Shown here piece by piece: positions 26,693 to 36,121 of a DNA stretch of 64,000 bases (position 1 is its first letter; the number at the start of each line of letters is the position of its first letter). The position numbers were made by a program, and so were the translations under genes. Below the pieces are notes generated by a model. That model saw only the letters and a program-made list of their open reading frames with translations, had not been told where the DNA came from and ran no database searches. The stretch is from an uncultured bacterium (GTDB lineage: Bacteria; Desulfobacterota; Desulfovibrionia; Desulfovibrionales; Desulfovibrionaceae). The stretch is taken from contig CAJMLK010000003.1 of NCBI GenBank assembly GCA_905214305.1, positions 1 through 64,000 on the forward strand, given 5' to 3'.

Positions 26693-27333
26693 TGGCGCTG
26701 GAAGTGGAACGCAAATTTCCTGATGCAAATCTGGACGATCTGCGCCGCAGGCTGGCCGAAGCCGGTGCTCTTTGTCATGGCGCGCATTTTGAAAGCAATA
26801 CGGTTTTTGACACGCAGGACGGCAGCCTTGTCGCCGGTGGCCGTTTGCTGCGTCTGCGCAGTCAGGAGTGGGGCACACGGTTTCGGCATGTGCTGACCCT
26901 CAAGCTTCCGGCGGCAGTTCCGGCCGGGGCCGGGCAGTACAAGGTGCGTGACGAGCGTGAAGTGGAAGTGGCGGACGCGTCCGCCATGAAGCATATTCTT
27001 GAAGGCCTTGGCTACAGCGCCGTGGCGCGGTATGAAAAAGTCCGCGAACCCTGGATGCTGGACGGCGTGGAGGTAGAGCTTGATATTCTGCCCTTTATGG
27101 AAGGGGCCGAACTGGAAGGCGAACCCGAAGCCATCGAGGCTGTGCAGCGCCGTCTGGGGCTTGACAAGATGGCAATGAGTACCAAGAATTATCATCAGCT
27201 GCATCAGGAATGGCTGCAGCGTAACAACCTGCCTGCGCGCCGCTCCTTTGTGTTCAGCGAAGCGCAAAGAGAAGCCTGGCGGCAGCAACTGGGCCTGGGG
27301 GAGAAAAGCGATGTTCCCCCGGTATCGCGCTGA
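26692..27333 (+). CDS. CYTH-domain protein (class IV adenylate cyclase / triphosphatase type)
   Basis: The 213-residue protein opens with MALEVERKF, the ExExK-type signature of CYTH enzymes, followed by strands rich in paired charged residues (LRLRSQ, LTLKLP, KVRDEREVEV, VEVELDILP) that line the tunnel. Members include CyaB-type adenylate cyclases and inorganic triphosphatases, and the sequence does not let me choose. The one-base overlap with radA suggests one transcript. A C-terminal ~45-residue tail is extra to the core. Confidence 0.8.
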   Translation: MALEVERKFPDANLDDLRRRLAEAGALCHGAHFESNTVFDTQDGSLVAGGRLLRLRSQEWGTRFRHVLTLKLPAAVPAGAGQYKVRDEREVEVADASAMKHILEGLGYSAVARYEKVREPWMLDGVEVELDILPFMEGAELEGEPEAIEAVQRRLGLDKMAMSTKNYHQLHQEWLQRNNLPARRSFVFSEAQREAWRQQLGLGEKSDVPPVSR

Positions 27334-27356
27334 AAACCGTACTGTGGAGCCATTGA

Positions 27357-27677
27357 ATGTCCTCTTTCAAACAGGGCCGCAATGACGGCGAAAGCCAGGT
27401 CATTGTGGAAAAAAAGCTGAAGGAGCCGGATCGTTACCGGGTTCTTCTGCATAACGACGACTATACCAGCATGGACTTCGTAGTGGCTGTTCTGTGCAGT
27501 ATTTTTAACAAGACCACGCAGGAAGCAACCGCCATCATGCTGAACGTGCACCAGCAGGGCGTGGGCCAATGTGGCGTGTACACCCATGAAGTGGCTGAAA
27601 CCAAGGTGAAAAGGGTGCATCAGGCAGCAAGAGCCGCCGGATTCCCCCTCAAGTGCACCATGGAAAAAATTTACTGA
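27357..27677 (+). CDS. clpS: ATP-dependent Clp protease adaptor ClpS
   Basis: ClpS binds N-degrons (N-terminal Leu, Phe, Tyr, Trp) and delivers proteins to ClpAP. The 106-residue protein has the substrate-binding motif LLHNDDYTSMDFVV, then a helix with IMLNVHQQGVGQCGVYTHEVAETK, which is highly typical. It lies 8 nt upstream of clpA. With aat downstream, this brings together substrate tagging, recognition and unfolding. Confidence 0.97.
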   Translation: MSSFKQGRNDGESQVIVEKKLKEPDRYRVLLHNDDYTSMDFVVAVLCSIFNKTTQEATAIMLNVHQQGVGQCGVYTHEVAETKVKRVHQAARAAGFPLKCTMEKIY

Positions 27678-27685
27678 GATTGCCT

Positions 27686-30178
27686 ATGCTGAGCAAGAGT
27701 GTTCAAAGCGTCATTCGTGATGCACTTATGGAAGCGCACCGGCGCCGCCATGACATGTTGACTGTCGAGCATGTGCTTTACGCGCTCACAAACAGCATGC
27801 GCGGCCGTATTCTGCTTGAAGGCAGCGGGGCCAGTGTGGCCGTGCTGCGCGAGCAGCTTGAGGATTTTTTCAACCGTGAGCTGGAAGTGGTTCCCCTTGC
27901 CGGCAAGCATGAGGTGGCCCAGACAGAAGGCGTGCAGCGTGTGCTTGAGCGCGCCCTGGGGCATATCCGTGCTGCCGGACGTGATACCGTAGAACTGGGA
28001 GACCTGCTCATCTCCATTATGGACGAAGAGGAAAGCTACGCCCACTATTACCTGCGCAAGCAGGGGGTGGAGCGGCTGGACGTGCTCACGTTTGTGTCGC
28101 ATGGCATGGACGAGGGCGGCGGCTCACGGGGTGTGGAGCAGGGCGGCGAAGGCGAGGAAAAAGACGCCAAGGCCGATCCTCTGGCCCAGTATGCCGTTGA
28201 TCTTACGGCCCGTGCCCGTGAAGGCAAGATAGACCCGCTGGTGGGGCGCGAAAACGAGCTTGACCGCGCGGTGGAGGTGCTGTGCCGCCGCCGCAAGAAC
28301 AATCCTCTTTTTGTGGGCGACCCCGGCGTGGGCAAAACCGCTCTGGCCGAAGGGCTGGCCTTGCGCATAGTTGAAGGCAATGTGCCGGAAATGTTCAGCA
28401 AGGCCAGGCTGTTTGCTCTGGATATGGGGCTGCTGCTGGCAGGCACGCGCTACCGGGGCGACTTTGAAAGCCGCCTCAAGGCAGTGGTGCAGCGTTTGAA
28501 GGAACTGCCAGAAGCTATCCTGTTTATTGACGAAATACATACCATCGTTGGGGCGGGTTCCACGTCGGGCGGCTCCATGGATGCCTCCAACCTGCTCAAG
28601 CCGGTGCTTGCCAGCGGCGAACTGCGCTGCATCGGCTCCACTACATACGAAGAGTTCCGCAATCATTTTGAAAAAGACCGCGCGCTTGCCCGGCGTTTTC
28701 AGCGCATTGACCTGACCGAGCCAAGCCCGGAGGAATGCCTTGCCATTCTTCAGGGTCTGGAAAAGCGCTATGCCGATTTCCACAAGGTCCGGTACAGCTC
28801 TGCCGCCGTCAAGGCCATGGTCGATCTGACGGCACGTCATGTGCGTGACCGTCTTTTGCCCGACAAGGCCATTGACGTCATGGATGAATCCGGGGCGGCG
28901 GTGCGGCTGGGGCGCGGCGTGCAAAAGGCCGGGGGAGCTTCTGCAAAATCCGGCGCAAGCGGCAAGAAGCCCTTGCCTCTGGTGGGTGTCGGGGATGTGG
29001 AACGCATCGTGGCCCGCATGGCGGGCATTCCCGTGCGCACCGTGTCCGGAACGGAACGCAACCGTCTGGCCTCGCTTGAAAAAGACCTCAAGGGGCTGGT
29101 GTTCGGTCAGGATGCGGCCATTGAACTGACCGTGCGAGCCATTCTGCGCGCCCGCGCCGGGCTTGGGCAGGAGCAGCGCCCGGCCGGAGCGTTTTTGTTC
29201 TACGGCCCCACGGGCGTGGGCAAGACCGAGGTGGCCCGCAGTCTGGCCAAGCTCATGGGTGTGGAATTTCTGCGCTATGACATGAGCGAATATATGGAAA
29301 AGCACGCCGTGTCGCGCCTTATAGGCGCGCCTCCCGGCTATGTGGGCTTTGATCAGGGCGGCCTGCTTACCGAGGCCGTGCGCAAGGCCCCGTATTCCGT
29401 GGTGCTGCTGGACGAAGTGGAAAAAGCCCACCCCGACATATTCAATGTGCTTCTTCAGGTCATGGATTATGCCACGCTGACGGACAACACGGGGCGCAAG
29501 ACGGATTTTTCGCACGTTATCCTGATCATGACCTCCAATGCCGGAGCTTTTGACATGTCGCGCCCGGCCATGGGTTTTGGCGGCGCCACACGTCAGGATG
29601 CGGCCCACAAGGGTCTCAAGGCCGTGGAAAATACCTTCAGCCCCGAATTCCGCAACAGGCTTGATGCTCTTGTGCCGTTCGGCAGTCTGACCGAGGACAT
29701 GATGCTGCGCATTGTGGACAAGTTTATGGCCGAGATTGTGGAAAGCCTCGAGCAGCGCCATGTGAGCCTCGAGCTTGGGCAGAAGGCCCGGCAATGGCTG
29801 GCCCGCAAGGGCTTTGATCCCGTCATGGGCGCGCGTCCCCTGCGGCGTCTGCTGCGTACCGAACTGGAAGACAGGCTGGCGCACGAACTGCTGTTCGGCT
29901 CTTTGGCCAAGGGGGGCAGCGCACGGCTTGACCTTGTGGACGACGCCCTTGTGCTGGAGTCCGTCGGGGCAAAACCCGCGCGTTCTGCTGCGGCTGCCAG
30001 AAAGAAGCCGGTGAAGGCCAAAACAGAAACAGCCGATCCGGCAGACACAAAGAAGGTCAAGGCCGACAGCAAGAAAAAAGCCTCGGGAAAAAGCAAGGCG
30101 GCAAGTGTTGCGGAGCGTGGCTCGGCCGCCGGGCCTGCCAGGGGCAAGCCTGCAAAGAAATCCCGAAAGGCTGACTAG
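27686..30178 (+). CDS. clpA: ClpA unfoldase with an Ala/Lys-rich C-terminal tail
   Basis: ClpA is the AAA+ ring that unfolds substrates for ClpP. From ATG 27686 it has 830 residues: an N domain that binds ClpS (1-~145), AAA1 with Walker A GDPGVGKT (211-218), and AAA2 with GPTGVGKTE. The last ~65 residues are a low-complexity Ala/Lys/Ser-rich basic tail (ARKKPVKAKTE ... PAKKSRKAD) not present in E. coli ClpA. It could bind nucleic acid or ClpP, or be neutral drift. The TAG stop lies at the edge of a TAGGGCAGTTTAC repeat-like sequence, ahead of a strong terminator. Confidence 0.96.
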   Translation: MLSKSVQSVIRDALMEAHRRRHDMLTVEHVLYALTNSMRGRILLEGSGASVAVLREQLEDFFNRELEVVPLAGKHEVAQTEGVQRVLERALGHIRAAGRDTVELGDLLISIMDEEESYAHYYLRKQGVERLDVLTFVSHGMDEGGGSRGVEQGGEGEEKDAKADPLAQYAVDLTARAREGKIDPLVGRENELDRAVEVLCRRRKNNPLFVGDPGVGKTALAEGLALRIVEGNVPEMFSKARLFALDMGLLLAGTRYRGDFESRLKAVVQRLKELPEAILFIDEIHTIVGAGSTSGGSMDASNLLKPVLASGELRCIGSTTYEEFRNHFEKDRALARRFQRIDLTEPSPEECLAILQGLEKRYADFHKVRYSSAAVKAMVDLTARHVRDRLLPDKAIDVMDESGAAVRLGRGVQKAGGASAKSGASGKKPLPLVGVGDVERIVARMAGIPVRTVSGTERNRLASLEKDLKGLVFGQDAAIELTVRAILRARAGLGQEQRPAGAFLFYGPTGVGKTEVARSLAKLMGVEFLRYDMSEYMEKHAVSRLIGAPPGYVGFDQGGLLTEAVRKAPYSVVLLDEVEKAHPDIFNVLLQVMDYATLTDNTGRKTDFSHVILIMTSNAGAFDMSRPAMGFGGATRQDAAHKGLKAVENTFSPEFRNRLDALVPFGSLTEDMMLRIVDKFMAEIVESLEQRHVSLELGQKARQWLARKGFDPVMGARPLRRLLRTELEDRLAHELLFGSLAKGGSARLDLVDDALVLESVGAKPARSAAAARKKPVKAKTETADPADTKKVKADSKKKASGKSKAASVAERGSAAGPARGKPAKKSRKAD

Positions 30179-30189
30179 GGCAGTTTACA

Positions 30190-30226
30190 GTGCCGACGGG
30201 GCGGTGAAAGACCGCCCCGTCGGCAC
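30190..30226 (+). terminator. Terminator after clpA
   Basis: A perfect 16-bp GC-rich stem, 30190-30205 with 30211-30226, encloses a GAAAG loop. The T-run is weak, but the stem is exceptional. Confidence 0.7.
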
Positions 30227-30319
30227 TCCCTTCCCTGGACGTTCCACTGCCTTGCCAGTCGCAGAAATGCGGCGCGGCTGCCTGTAAAACACGGGTCTGG
30301 CCGTCACGGGGGATACCCA

Positions 30320-31156
30320 TTGAGGATTTATACGGCCATGGCTGCCCAGTTTCCGCCATTGGAATCCGCGCGCAAGGATGGTCTGCTCTGCTTTGGCGGC
30401 GACCTGCATCCTGAACGGCTTCTGGCGGCCTACAGCCGAGGGATTTTCCCCTGGTATGAGGCGGGCCTGCCCATACTCTGGTGGTCGCCCGATCCGCGCT
30501 GCGTGTTGCCGCTGGAGGCGTTTTGCCTGCCCCGGCGCAGTGCCCGGCATTTGCGGAACAATCCCTTTGTGCTGACGTTCAATGCCGCATTCGGCAGGGT
30601 TATCCGCGCCTGCGCAGCACCACGCCACGAAGGTGGGGGAACCTGGATACTGCCCGAAATGACCGAAGCCTACGAGCGCTTGCACCGCATGGGCTATGCT
30701 CACAGTGTGGAAGCCTGGCATGAGGGCCGGCTGGTGGGTGGGCTGTATGGCGTGGGGCTAGGGCGGGCATTCTTTGGCGAGTCGATGTTTCACGTCATGC
30801 CCGAAGCCTCGCGCGCTGCCCTGACGGGCCTTGTGGCCCTGTTGCGCCAGCGAGGCGTCATGTTGCTGGATTGCCAGCAGGAAACCCCGCACATCATGAA
30901 GATGGGCGGGGTCCTGCTGCCGCGTGAGCGTTTTGTGCAAAAACTGGATCAGGCACTTGCGCCGGAATACCCTGACGGAATTTCAGGCCCTGGCGAATCT
31001 GTTTTGCCCGTCCGTACCAACGGAACTTGCGCTGATGCCGGACAGGCCGCTGTCTGCGATTCTGGTCAGGACAGTGCCTGCGGCGCCATCTGGCAGCCCT
31101 GGCGGGAGCGCTATGACTACTCCTTGTCCAGCGGTTCGTGGGCGCTCAGATCGTAG
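30320..31156 (+). CDS. aat: Leucyl/phenylalanyl-tRNA--protein transferase
   Basis: Aat attaches Leu or Phe to proteins with N-terminal Lys or Arg, creating N-degrons for ClpS/ClpA. Family motifs are FPPLESARKDGLLCFGGDL, LLAAYSRGIFPWY, WWSPDPRCVL, HSVEAWHEGRLVGGLYGVGLGRAFFGESMFH and LLDCQQETPH. A TTG start at 30320 (GGGGGA upstream) gives MRIYTAMAAQFPP, which aligns with the short segment most Aat proteins have before FPP; ATG 30338 is the alternative. The C-terminal ~60 residues are less conserved. The final 40 nt overlap the convergent gene at 31117-31611. Confidence 0.93.
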   Translation: MRIYTAMAAQFPPLESARKDGLLCFGGDLHPERLLAAYSRGIFPWYEAGLPILWWSPDPRCVLPLEAFCLPRRSARHLRNNPFVLTFNAAFGRVIRACAAPRHEGGGTWILPEMTEAYERLHRMGYAHSVEAWHEGRLVGGLYGVGLGRAFFGESMFHVMPEASRAALTGLVALLRQRGVMLLDCQQETPHIMKMGGVLLPRERFVQKLDQALAPEYPDGISGPGESVLPVRTNGTCADAGQAAVCDSGQDSACGAIWQPWRERYDYSLSSGSWALRS

Positions 31157-31611
31157 TATCCGTGAGCCGCGAAGGGCAGGTTGTAGTCGCGCACGGCGTC
31201 AAAGCGAATAAAGCCGGTGGTCTTGCCTTCGGGAATCTCCGCCAACGGGGCAACACCCAGGGGGACAGGGATGTCCATCGGGCAGACAGTAATTTTTTCA
31301 ATGTGTTCGGCGTAGCGTTCTTCAAGGTATGCCAGCAGGGCGCGGCTTTCTTCAGTGGTAAACGCTTCAAGAACGCAGCGCAGGGCGGCTTCTTCCGTAG
31401 CGCCCTGTAGCACTTCCGCCGGAATGGACGGGTCGGCGGGTGCTACCAGACCGAGACCGCGTATGGCTTCCAGCTCGTCATCACCGGCGCCGGGCCTGAA
31501 AATCTGCACGTCAACGTGGCGGCGGCCCTTGAAGGTCTTGAGGGTTGCGGCCACAATGTAGATTCTGTCCAGCGGCAGGTCGAACTGCGTGGGTACAAGG
31601 ATTGTTTCCAT
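31117..31611 (-). CDS. Conserved-looking protein of unknown function
   Basis: This 164-residue soluble, acidic protein begins METILVPTQFDLPLDRIYIVAATLK. It has no signal peptide, membrane segment or motif I recognise. ATG 31611 has GGAAG close upstream, and codon use is normal for the window, so I believe it is expressed. Its 3' end overlaps the aat 3' end by 40 nt on the opposite strand. I cannot assign a function. Confidence 0.7.
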   Translation of the reverse strand: METILVPTQFDLPLDRIYIVAATLKTFKGRRHVDVQIFRPGAGDDELEAIRGLGLVAPADPSIPAEVLQGATEEAALRCVLEAFTTEESRALLAYLEERYAEHIEKITVCPMDIPVPLGVAPLAEIPEGKTTGFIRFDAVRDYNLPFAAHGYYDLSAHEPLDKE

Positions 31612-31683
31612 AGCACTTCCCGTTGTTAGTGTATTATTTCACACCTTCTTACCCCAAAACAGAACATGATGGAAGACAAGTTA

Positions 31684-33705
31684 ATGACCCCGTTCAGCAT
31701 GGAGACTTCCTATACGCCCACCGGCGATCAGCCCGGAGCCATCAATGAACTGACGGCCAACCTTCAGGCTGGTGTGCCGGCGCAGGTTCTTCTGGGCGTT
31801 ACCGGTTCGGGCAAAACATTCAGCATGGCGAATGTCATTGCCCGTTGCAATCGCCCGGCGCTGGTGCTTGCGCCCAACAAAACTCTGGCGGCCCAGCTGT
31901 ATGGCGAATTTCGCGCGCTTTTTCCCCACAATGCCGTTGAGTATTTCGTCAGCTATTACGATTATTATCAGCCGGAAGCCTATGTTCCCGCATCAGATAC
32001 CTACATTGAAAAAGACTCTTCCATCAATGACAATATAGACAAGCTGCGCCATGCCGCCACGCATGCCCTGCTGACCAGACGTGATGTGATTATTGTGGCC
32101 TCTGTTTCATGCATCTACGGCCTCGGTTCGCCGGAATACTATGCCAAAATGGTGGTTCCGGTGGAAGTGGGTCAGCATTTTTCCATGGACAGGCTCATCA
32201 CGCGTCTTGTGGAAGTGCATTACGAGCGCAATGACTACGACTTTCACCGTGGCACGTTCCGCGTGCGCGGTGACGCTCTTGAAATTATCCCGGCCTATCA
32301 TCACGAGCGCGCCCTGCGGCTGGAATTTTTTGGCGACGACATTGATTCCATGCGCGAAATAGATCCTCTCACGGGCGAAGTTCTGGCCGATGTAAGCAAA
32401 ACCGTCATCTATCCGGCAAGTCACTTCGTATCCGCACAGGACAACCTCAAGCGCGCCGCCGGTGATATCCGTGCTGAACTGGCCGAGCGCCTTACCCTGT
32501 TCAAGCAGCAGGGCAAGCTGGTGGAGGCCCAGCGCCTTGAGCAGCGCACCCAGCTTGATCTTGAAATGATTGAAGAGCTTGGCTACTGCAATGGCATTGA
32601 AAACTATACCCGCCATCTGGACGGGCGTGTGGCAGGCGAGCCGCCTTCCTGCCTGCTCAACTATTTTCCCAAAGATTTTCTTCTTTTTGTGGATGAATCG
32701 CATATCACCATTCCTCAGGTGGGGGGCATGTACAAAGGCGACCGCTCGCGCAAGCAGACGCTGGTTGACTACGGTTTTCGGCTGCCTTCGGCTCTGGACA
32801 ACCGGCCCCTGCAATTCAACGAGTTTACGGCACTGCTCAATCAGGTGGTGTACGTGTCGGCCACGCCCGGCAAATACGAAATGGATCAGGCCCAGGGCAT
32901 CGTGGCCGAGCAGATCATCCGTCCCACAGGCCTTGTGGACCCCAGGGTGGAAGTGCGCCCCACCAAGGGGCAGATGGAAGACCTGCTTGGCGAATGCCGG
33001 GGCTGTATCAGCCGGGGCGAGAGGGTGCTTGTAACCACCCTGACCAAGCGCATGGCCGAGGACCTTACGGAATACTGCTGCAATATGGGCGTGCGGACAC
33101 GCTATCTGCACTCGGACATTGATACCCTCGAGCGCATGCAGATCATCCGCGCCTTGCGTCTGGGTGAATTTGACGTGCTGGTGGGCATCAACCTGCTGCG
33201 CGAGGGGCTTGATATTCCCGAAGTCTCTCTGGTCTGTATTCTTGATGCGGACAAGGAAGGTTTTTTGCGTTCCACCGGTTCGCTTATTCAGACTTTCGGC
33301 CGTGCGGCCCGTAACGCCCAGGGGCGTGTCATTCTGTATGCCGACAAGATGACGGACTCAATGAAGGCCGCCATGAGCGAAACGGCCCGCCGTCGCACCC
33401 GGCAGACAGAGTACAATGAAGAACACGGCATAACGCCTGTGAGCACGAGAAAAAGCCTTGAATCCCCGCTGGATAGTTTGTATGTGGAAGATGGCGCCTC
33501 ACGCGGGCGCGGCAAGGGGCGGGGCAAGGGCAAAGGGCAGGATGCGGACGCAAGCCCGCTTACCGCCGAAGATACGGCCCTGCTGGTGGCAAGGCTCGAA
33601 AAGGAAATGCGTCAGGCCGCCCGCGACCTTGAGTTTGAGCAGGCGGCGCAACTGCGTGACCGCATCCGTGTTTTGCGGGCGCGGCTGATTGCGTTGCCGG
33701 ACTGA
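31684..33705 (+). CDS. uvrB: Excinuclease ABC subunit B
   Basis: UvrB verifies damage in nucleotide excision repair. From ATG 31684 (GGAAG nine bases upstream; an ATG at 31666 is an alternative) it is 673 residues. Motifs: YTPTGDQPGAI, Walker A GVTGSGKTF, the beta-hairpin YYDYYQPEAYVP, DESHITIPQVGGMY, helicase motif LVGINLLREGLDIPEVSLV, and a C-terminal UVR motif KEMRQAARDLEFEQAAQLRDRI. A Gly/Arg/Lys-rich linker (RGRGKGRGKGKG) precedes the UVR domain. Confidence 0.97.
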   Translation: MTPFSMETSYTPTGDQPGAINELTANLQAGVPAQVLLGVTGSGKTFSMANVIARCNRPALVLAPNKTLAAQLYGEFRALFPHNAVEYFVSYYDYYQPEAYVPASDTYIEKDSSINDNIDKLRHAATHALLTRRDVIIVASVSCIYGLGSPEYYAKMVVPVEVGQHFSMDRLITRLVEVHYERNDYDFHRGTFRVRGDALEIIPAYHHERALRLEFFGDDIDSMREIDPLTGEVLADVSKTVIYPASHFVSAQDNLKRAAGDIRAELAERLTLFKQQGKLVEAQRLEQRTQLDLEMIEELGYCNGIENYTRHLDGRVAGEPPSCLLNYFPKDFLLFVDESHITIPQVGGMYKGDRSRKQTLVDYGFRLPSALDNRPLQFNEFTALLNQVVYVSATPGKYEMDQAQGIVAEQIIRPTGLVDPRVEVRPTKGQMEDLLGECRGCISRGERVLVTTLTKRMAEDLTEYCCNMGVRTRYLHSDIDTLERMQIIRALRLGEFDVLVGINLLREGLDIPEVSLVCILDADKEGFLRSTGSLIQTFGRAARNAQGRVILYADKMTDSMKAAMSETARRRTRQTEYNEEHGITPVSTRKSLESPLDSLYVEDGASRGRGKGRGKGKGQDADASPLTAEDTALLVARLEKEMRQAARDLEFEQAAQLRDRIRVLRARLIALPD

Positions 33706-33731
33706 AAGAGGGGCGCGTCAGAGGCGTTTGA

Positions 33732-33767
33732 CTTTGAAAATATACATGCTCAAAGCTGGTCTGCTCC
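33732..33767. repeat. Family 1 repeat, right end only (copy R5)
   Basis: An imperfect 24-bp palindrome at 33732-33755 has CTTTGA and CTCAAAG arms around ATATACAT. The diagnostic tail CTGGTCTGCTC follows. It lies 26 nt after uvrB. Confidence 0.7.
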
Positions 33768-33959
33768 AGAAATGTTTGCGGGGGAAGGACATTTTTGCAA
33801 AATGGTCGCCCTGCCCGCAGTGTTTGTCGTAAATTGCTATTGTTTCAATGTGTTGCATGAAGTGGGGCAGGGGGCAGGAAGCACCCTTGCAGATGTGGCA
33901 CAGCCCTTTCGTGTATGGCACAGCCTCAACGTTGAAGAATTCCAGTACAAAGGTCTTTC

Positions 33960-36098
33960 ATGGCACAGAAGAACGGACATCAGGGCGGGCAGTCGCAGCA
34001 CAGCCTTTTCTCCTCCGGCCCAACGGACGAGGAGCGTCGGCGCGCGCAGTGGCTCACGGCCGAGCTTGAGCGCCACAACCGGCTTTACCACACGCTGGAC
34101 AGGCCCGAAATCAGCGATGAGCAGTTTGACGCCCTGTTTCGTGAATTGCAGGAGCTGGAAATCCGCTGGCCGGAGCTGCGCTCGCCCCATTCACCAACCT
34201 TGCGTGTGGGGGGGGGATTGCTGGACGGTCTCGCAAAAAAGGCCCACAGCCTGCAGATGTATGGTCTGGATAACGTATTTTCAGCCGGGCAGTGGCAGGA
34301 ATTTGCGGAGCGCATGGTTCGCGCCTGGGGCGTTGATGTAAACGGGCCCCTGCCGGAAGGCTTCTGGTGTGATCCCAAACTGGATGGTCTGGCTCTGGAG
34401 ATCATCTACGTCAATGGCGTGCTGCAGGAAGCCCTTACCCGTGGTGACGGCGAAGTGGGCGAAGTTGTCACCGAAGCCGTGCGCACCATACGTACTGTCC
34501 CCCTGCGGCTCGCAGGGGCGGGACCTTTTCCTGCCAGACTTGAGGTACGAGGCGAAGTTGTCATGTACAAGAAGGACTTTGCCGTCCTTAATGAAAAGCA
34601 GGAAGCCCTCGGCCTGAAAACCTTTGCCAATCCCAGAAATGCCGCGGCAGGAACCCTGCGCCAGCTCGATACTTCCATTATCGGTTCGCGACCCTTGCGT
34701 TTTCTGGCCTACAGCCTGGGTCAGGCGCTTTGGTCGCCCGCGCCCGCGTGCCAGTTGCAGTCCGAGGTTATGGCCCGGCTTGAAGAATACGGTTTTCTTA
34801 CCCCGCCGGACGGCAAGCTGTGCCGCAGCGTGGGGGAAGTGCAGGAGTACGCCCAGTGGGTCAGGGAGCGCCGTGCCGATTTTCTTATGGAAATTGATGG
34901 GGCTGTTGCCAAGCTCGACAACCTTGAAGCGCAGCAGGCGCTCGGCTTCACCGCGCGTGCGCCGCGTTTTGCCGTGGCCTTTAAATTTCCGGCGGAACTG
35001 GCGCAGACCCTGCTGAAAGATATTGAGATACAGGTGGGCCGTACAGGCGTGCTCACTCCCGTGGCGATGCTTGAGCCTGTATCTGTAGGGGGCGTCATGG
35101 TTTCGCGCGCCACCCTGCACAATGAGGACGAAATTCGCAACCGCGATGTGCGTGTGGGTGATATGGTCATGGTACGCCGCGCGGGCGATGTTATTCCCGA
35201 GGTGGTGGGGCCGGTGCTGGAAAAGCGCCCGGAAAATGCTCAGGAGTATGTTTTTCCCCACACCTGCCCGGCGTGCGGCCAGCCTGTGTACCGGGAAGAG
35301 GGCGAAGCGGCCTGGCGGTGTGAAAATATGGCCTGTTCTGCCATCCGCCTTCGGGCCATCACGCATTTTGTGTCCAAGGCCGGGCTGGATATCGCGGGCG
35401 TTGGGCAGAAATGGATAGAACAACTGGTCAGCAGCGGGCGCGTGCAGTCTCCTGCGGATCTTTTTACCCTTACGGTGCAGGAACTGCTGGGTTTTGAGCG
35501 CATGGGAGAGGTGCTGGCCCAAAAGTTTGTGGACGCGCTTGCCCGTGCAGTGCATTCCGCCACGCTGCCGCGCCTCATCAGTGCTCTGGGCATACGGCAT
35601 GTGGGCGAGCAGACCGCCCGCACCCTGGCATCGCATTTCGAAACATTGGATGCGCTGGAAAACGCTACAGCGGAAACGCTGTTGAGCCTGCCTGACGTGG
35701 GGCCTGAAGTGGCGTCATCCATTCATAATTTTTTCAACAGCCCCGCCAACAGGGAGCAGCTTGAGCGCTTCAGGACCTTGGGCCTGTGGCCGCGCGGTGG
35801 CCGTTCCGGCAGTGGTTCCGGCGGGGGCACAGCCGGGGGCGGCCCGATGTCCGGCCCGCTGGCAGGGAAAAATATTCTTTTTACCGGAACACTGAGCATG
35901 CCGCGCGGTGAAGCCGAAAAACTGGCCGAAGCCGCGGGGGCCACACCGCTTGGCGGCGTCAGCAAAAAGCTTGATTACCTTGTGGCTGGCGAAAAGGCTG
36001 GCAGCAAGCTTGGAAAAGCGCAGGCTCTGGGCGTGACGGTGCTTACCGAAGAGGAATTTATGACCATGTTGCGTGAAGCCGCCGCGGCTTCGGAATAA
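33960..36098 (+). CDS. ligA: NAD-dependent DNA ligase
   Basis: LigA seals nicks in replication and repair using NAD+. The 712-residue protein has an N-terminal Ia domain, the adenylated lysine in KLDG (Lys140), an OB fold (VQVGRTGVLTPVAMLEPV), a Cys4 zinc finger (CPACGQ ... CENMACS), helix-hairpin-helix repeats, and a C-terminal BRCT domain. A Gly/Ser-rich linker at about 620-640 separates HhH from BRCT and is longer than usual. The N-terminus carries about 20 extra polar residues. ATG 33960 has AAAGG upstream. Confidence 0.97.
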   Translation: MAQKNGHQGGQSQHSLFSSGPTDEERRRAQWLTAELERHNRLYHTLDRPEISDEQFDALFRELQELEIRWPELRSPHSPTLRVGGGLLDGLAKKAHSLQMYGLDNVFSAGQWQEFAERMVRAWGVDVNGPLPEGFWCDPKLDGLALEIIYVNGVLQEALTRGDGEVGEVVTEAVRTIRTVPLRLAGAGPFPARLEVRGEVVMYKKDFAVLNEKQEALGLKTFANPRNAAAGTLRQLDTSIIGSRPLRFLAYSLGQALWSPAPACQLQSEVMARLEEYGFLTPPDGKLCRSVGEVQEYAQWVRERRADFLMEIDGAVAKLDNLEAQQALGFTARAPRFAVAFKFPAELAQTLLKDIEIQVGRTGVLTPVAMLEPVSVGGVMVSRATLHNEDEIRNRDVRVGDMVMVRRAGDVIPEVVGPVLEKRPENAQEYVFPHTCPACGQPVYREEGEAAWRCENMACSAIRLRAITHFVSKAGLDIAGVGQKWIEQLVSSGRVQSPADLFTLTVQELLGFERMGEVLAQKFVDALARAVHSATLPRLISALGIRHVGEQTARTLASHFETLDALENATAETLLSLPDVGPEVASSIHNFFNSPANREQLERFRTLGLWPRGGRSGSGSGGGTAGGGPMSGPLAGKNILFTGTLSMPRGEAEKLAEAAGATPLGGVSKKLDYLVAGEKAGSKLGKAQALGVTVLTEEEFMTMLREAAAASE

Positions 36099-36121
36099 TT
36101 TGAATACAAAGCGAGCAAAGC

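Noticed and set aside
28124..29884. A 586-codon minus-strand open frame
   Set aside because: Antisense of clpA; no protein-like motifs.
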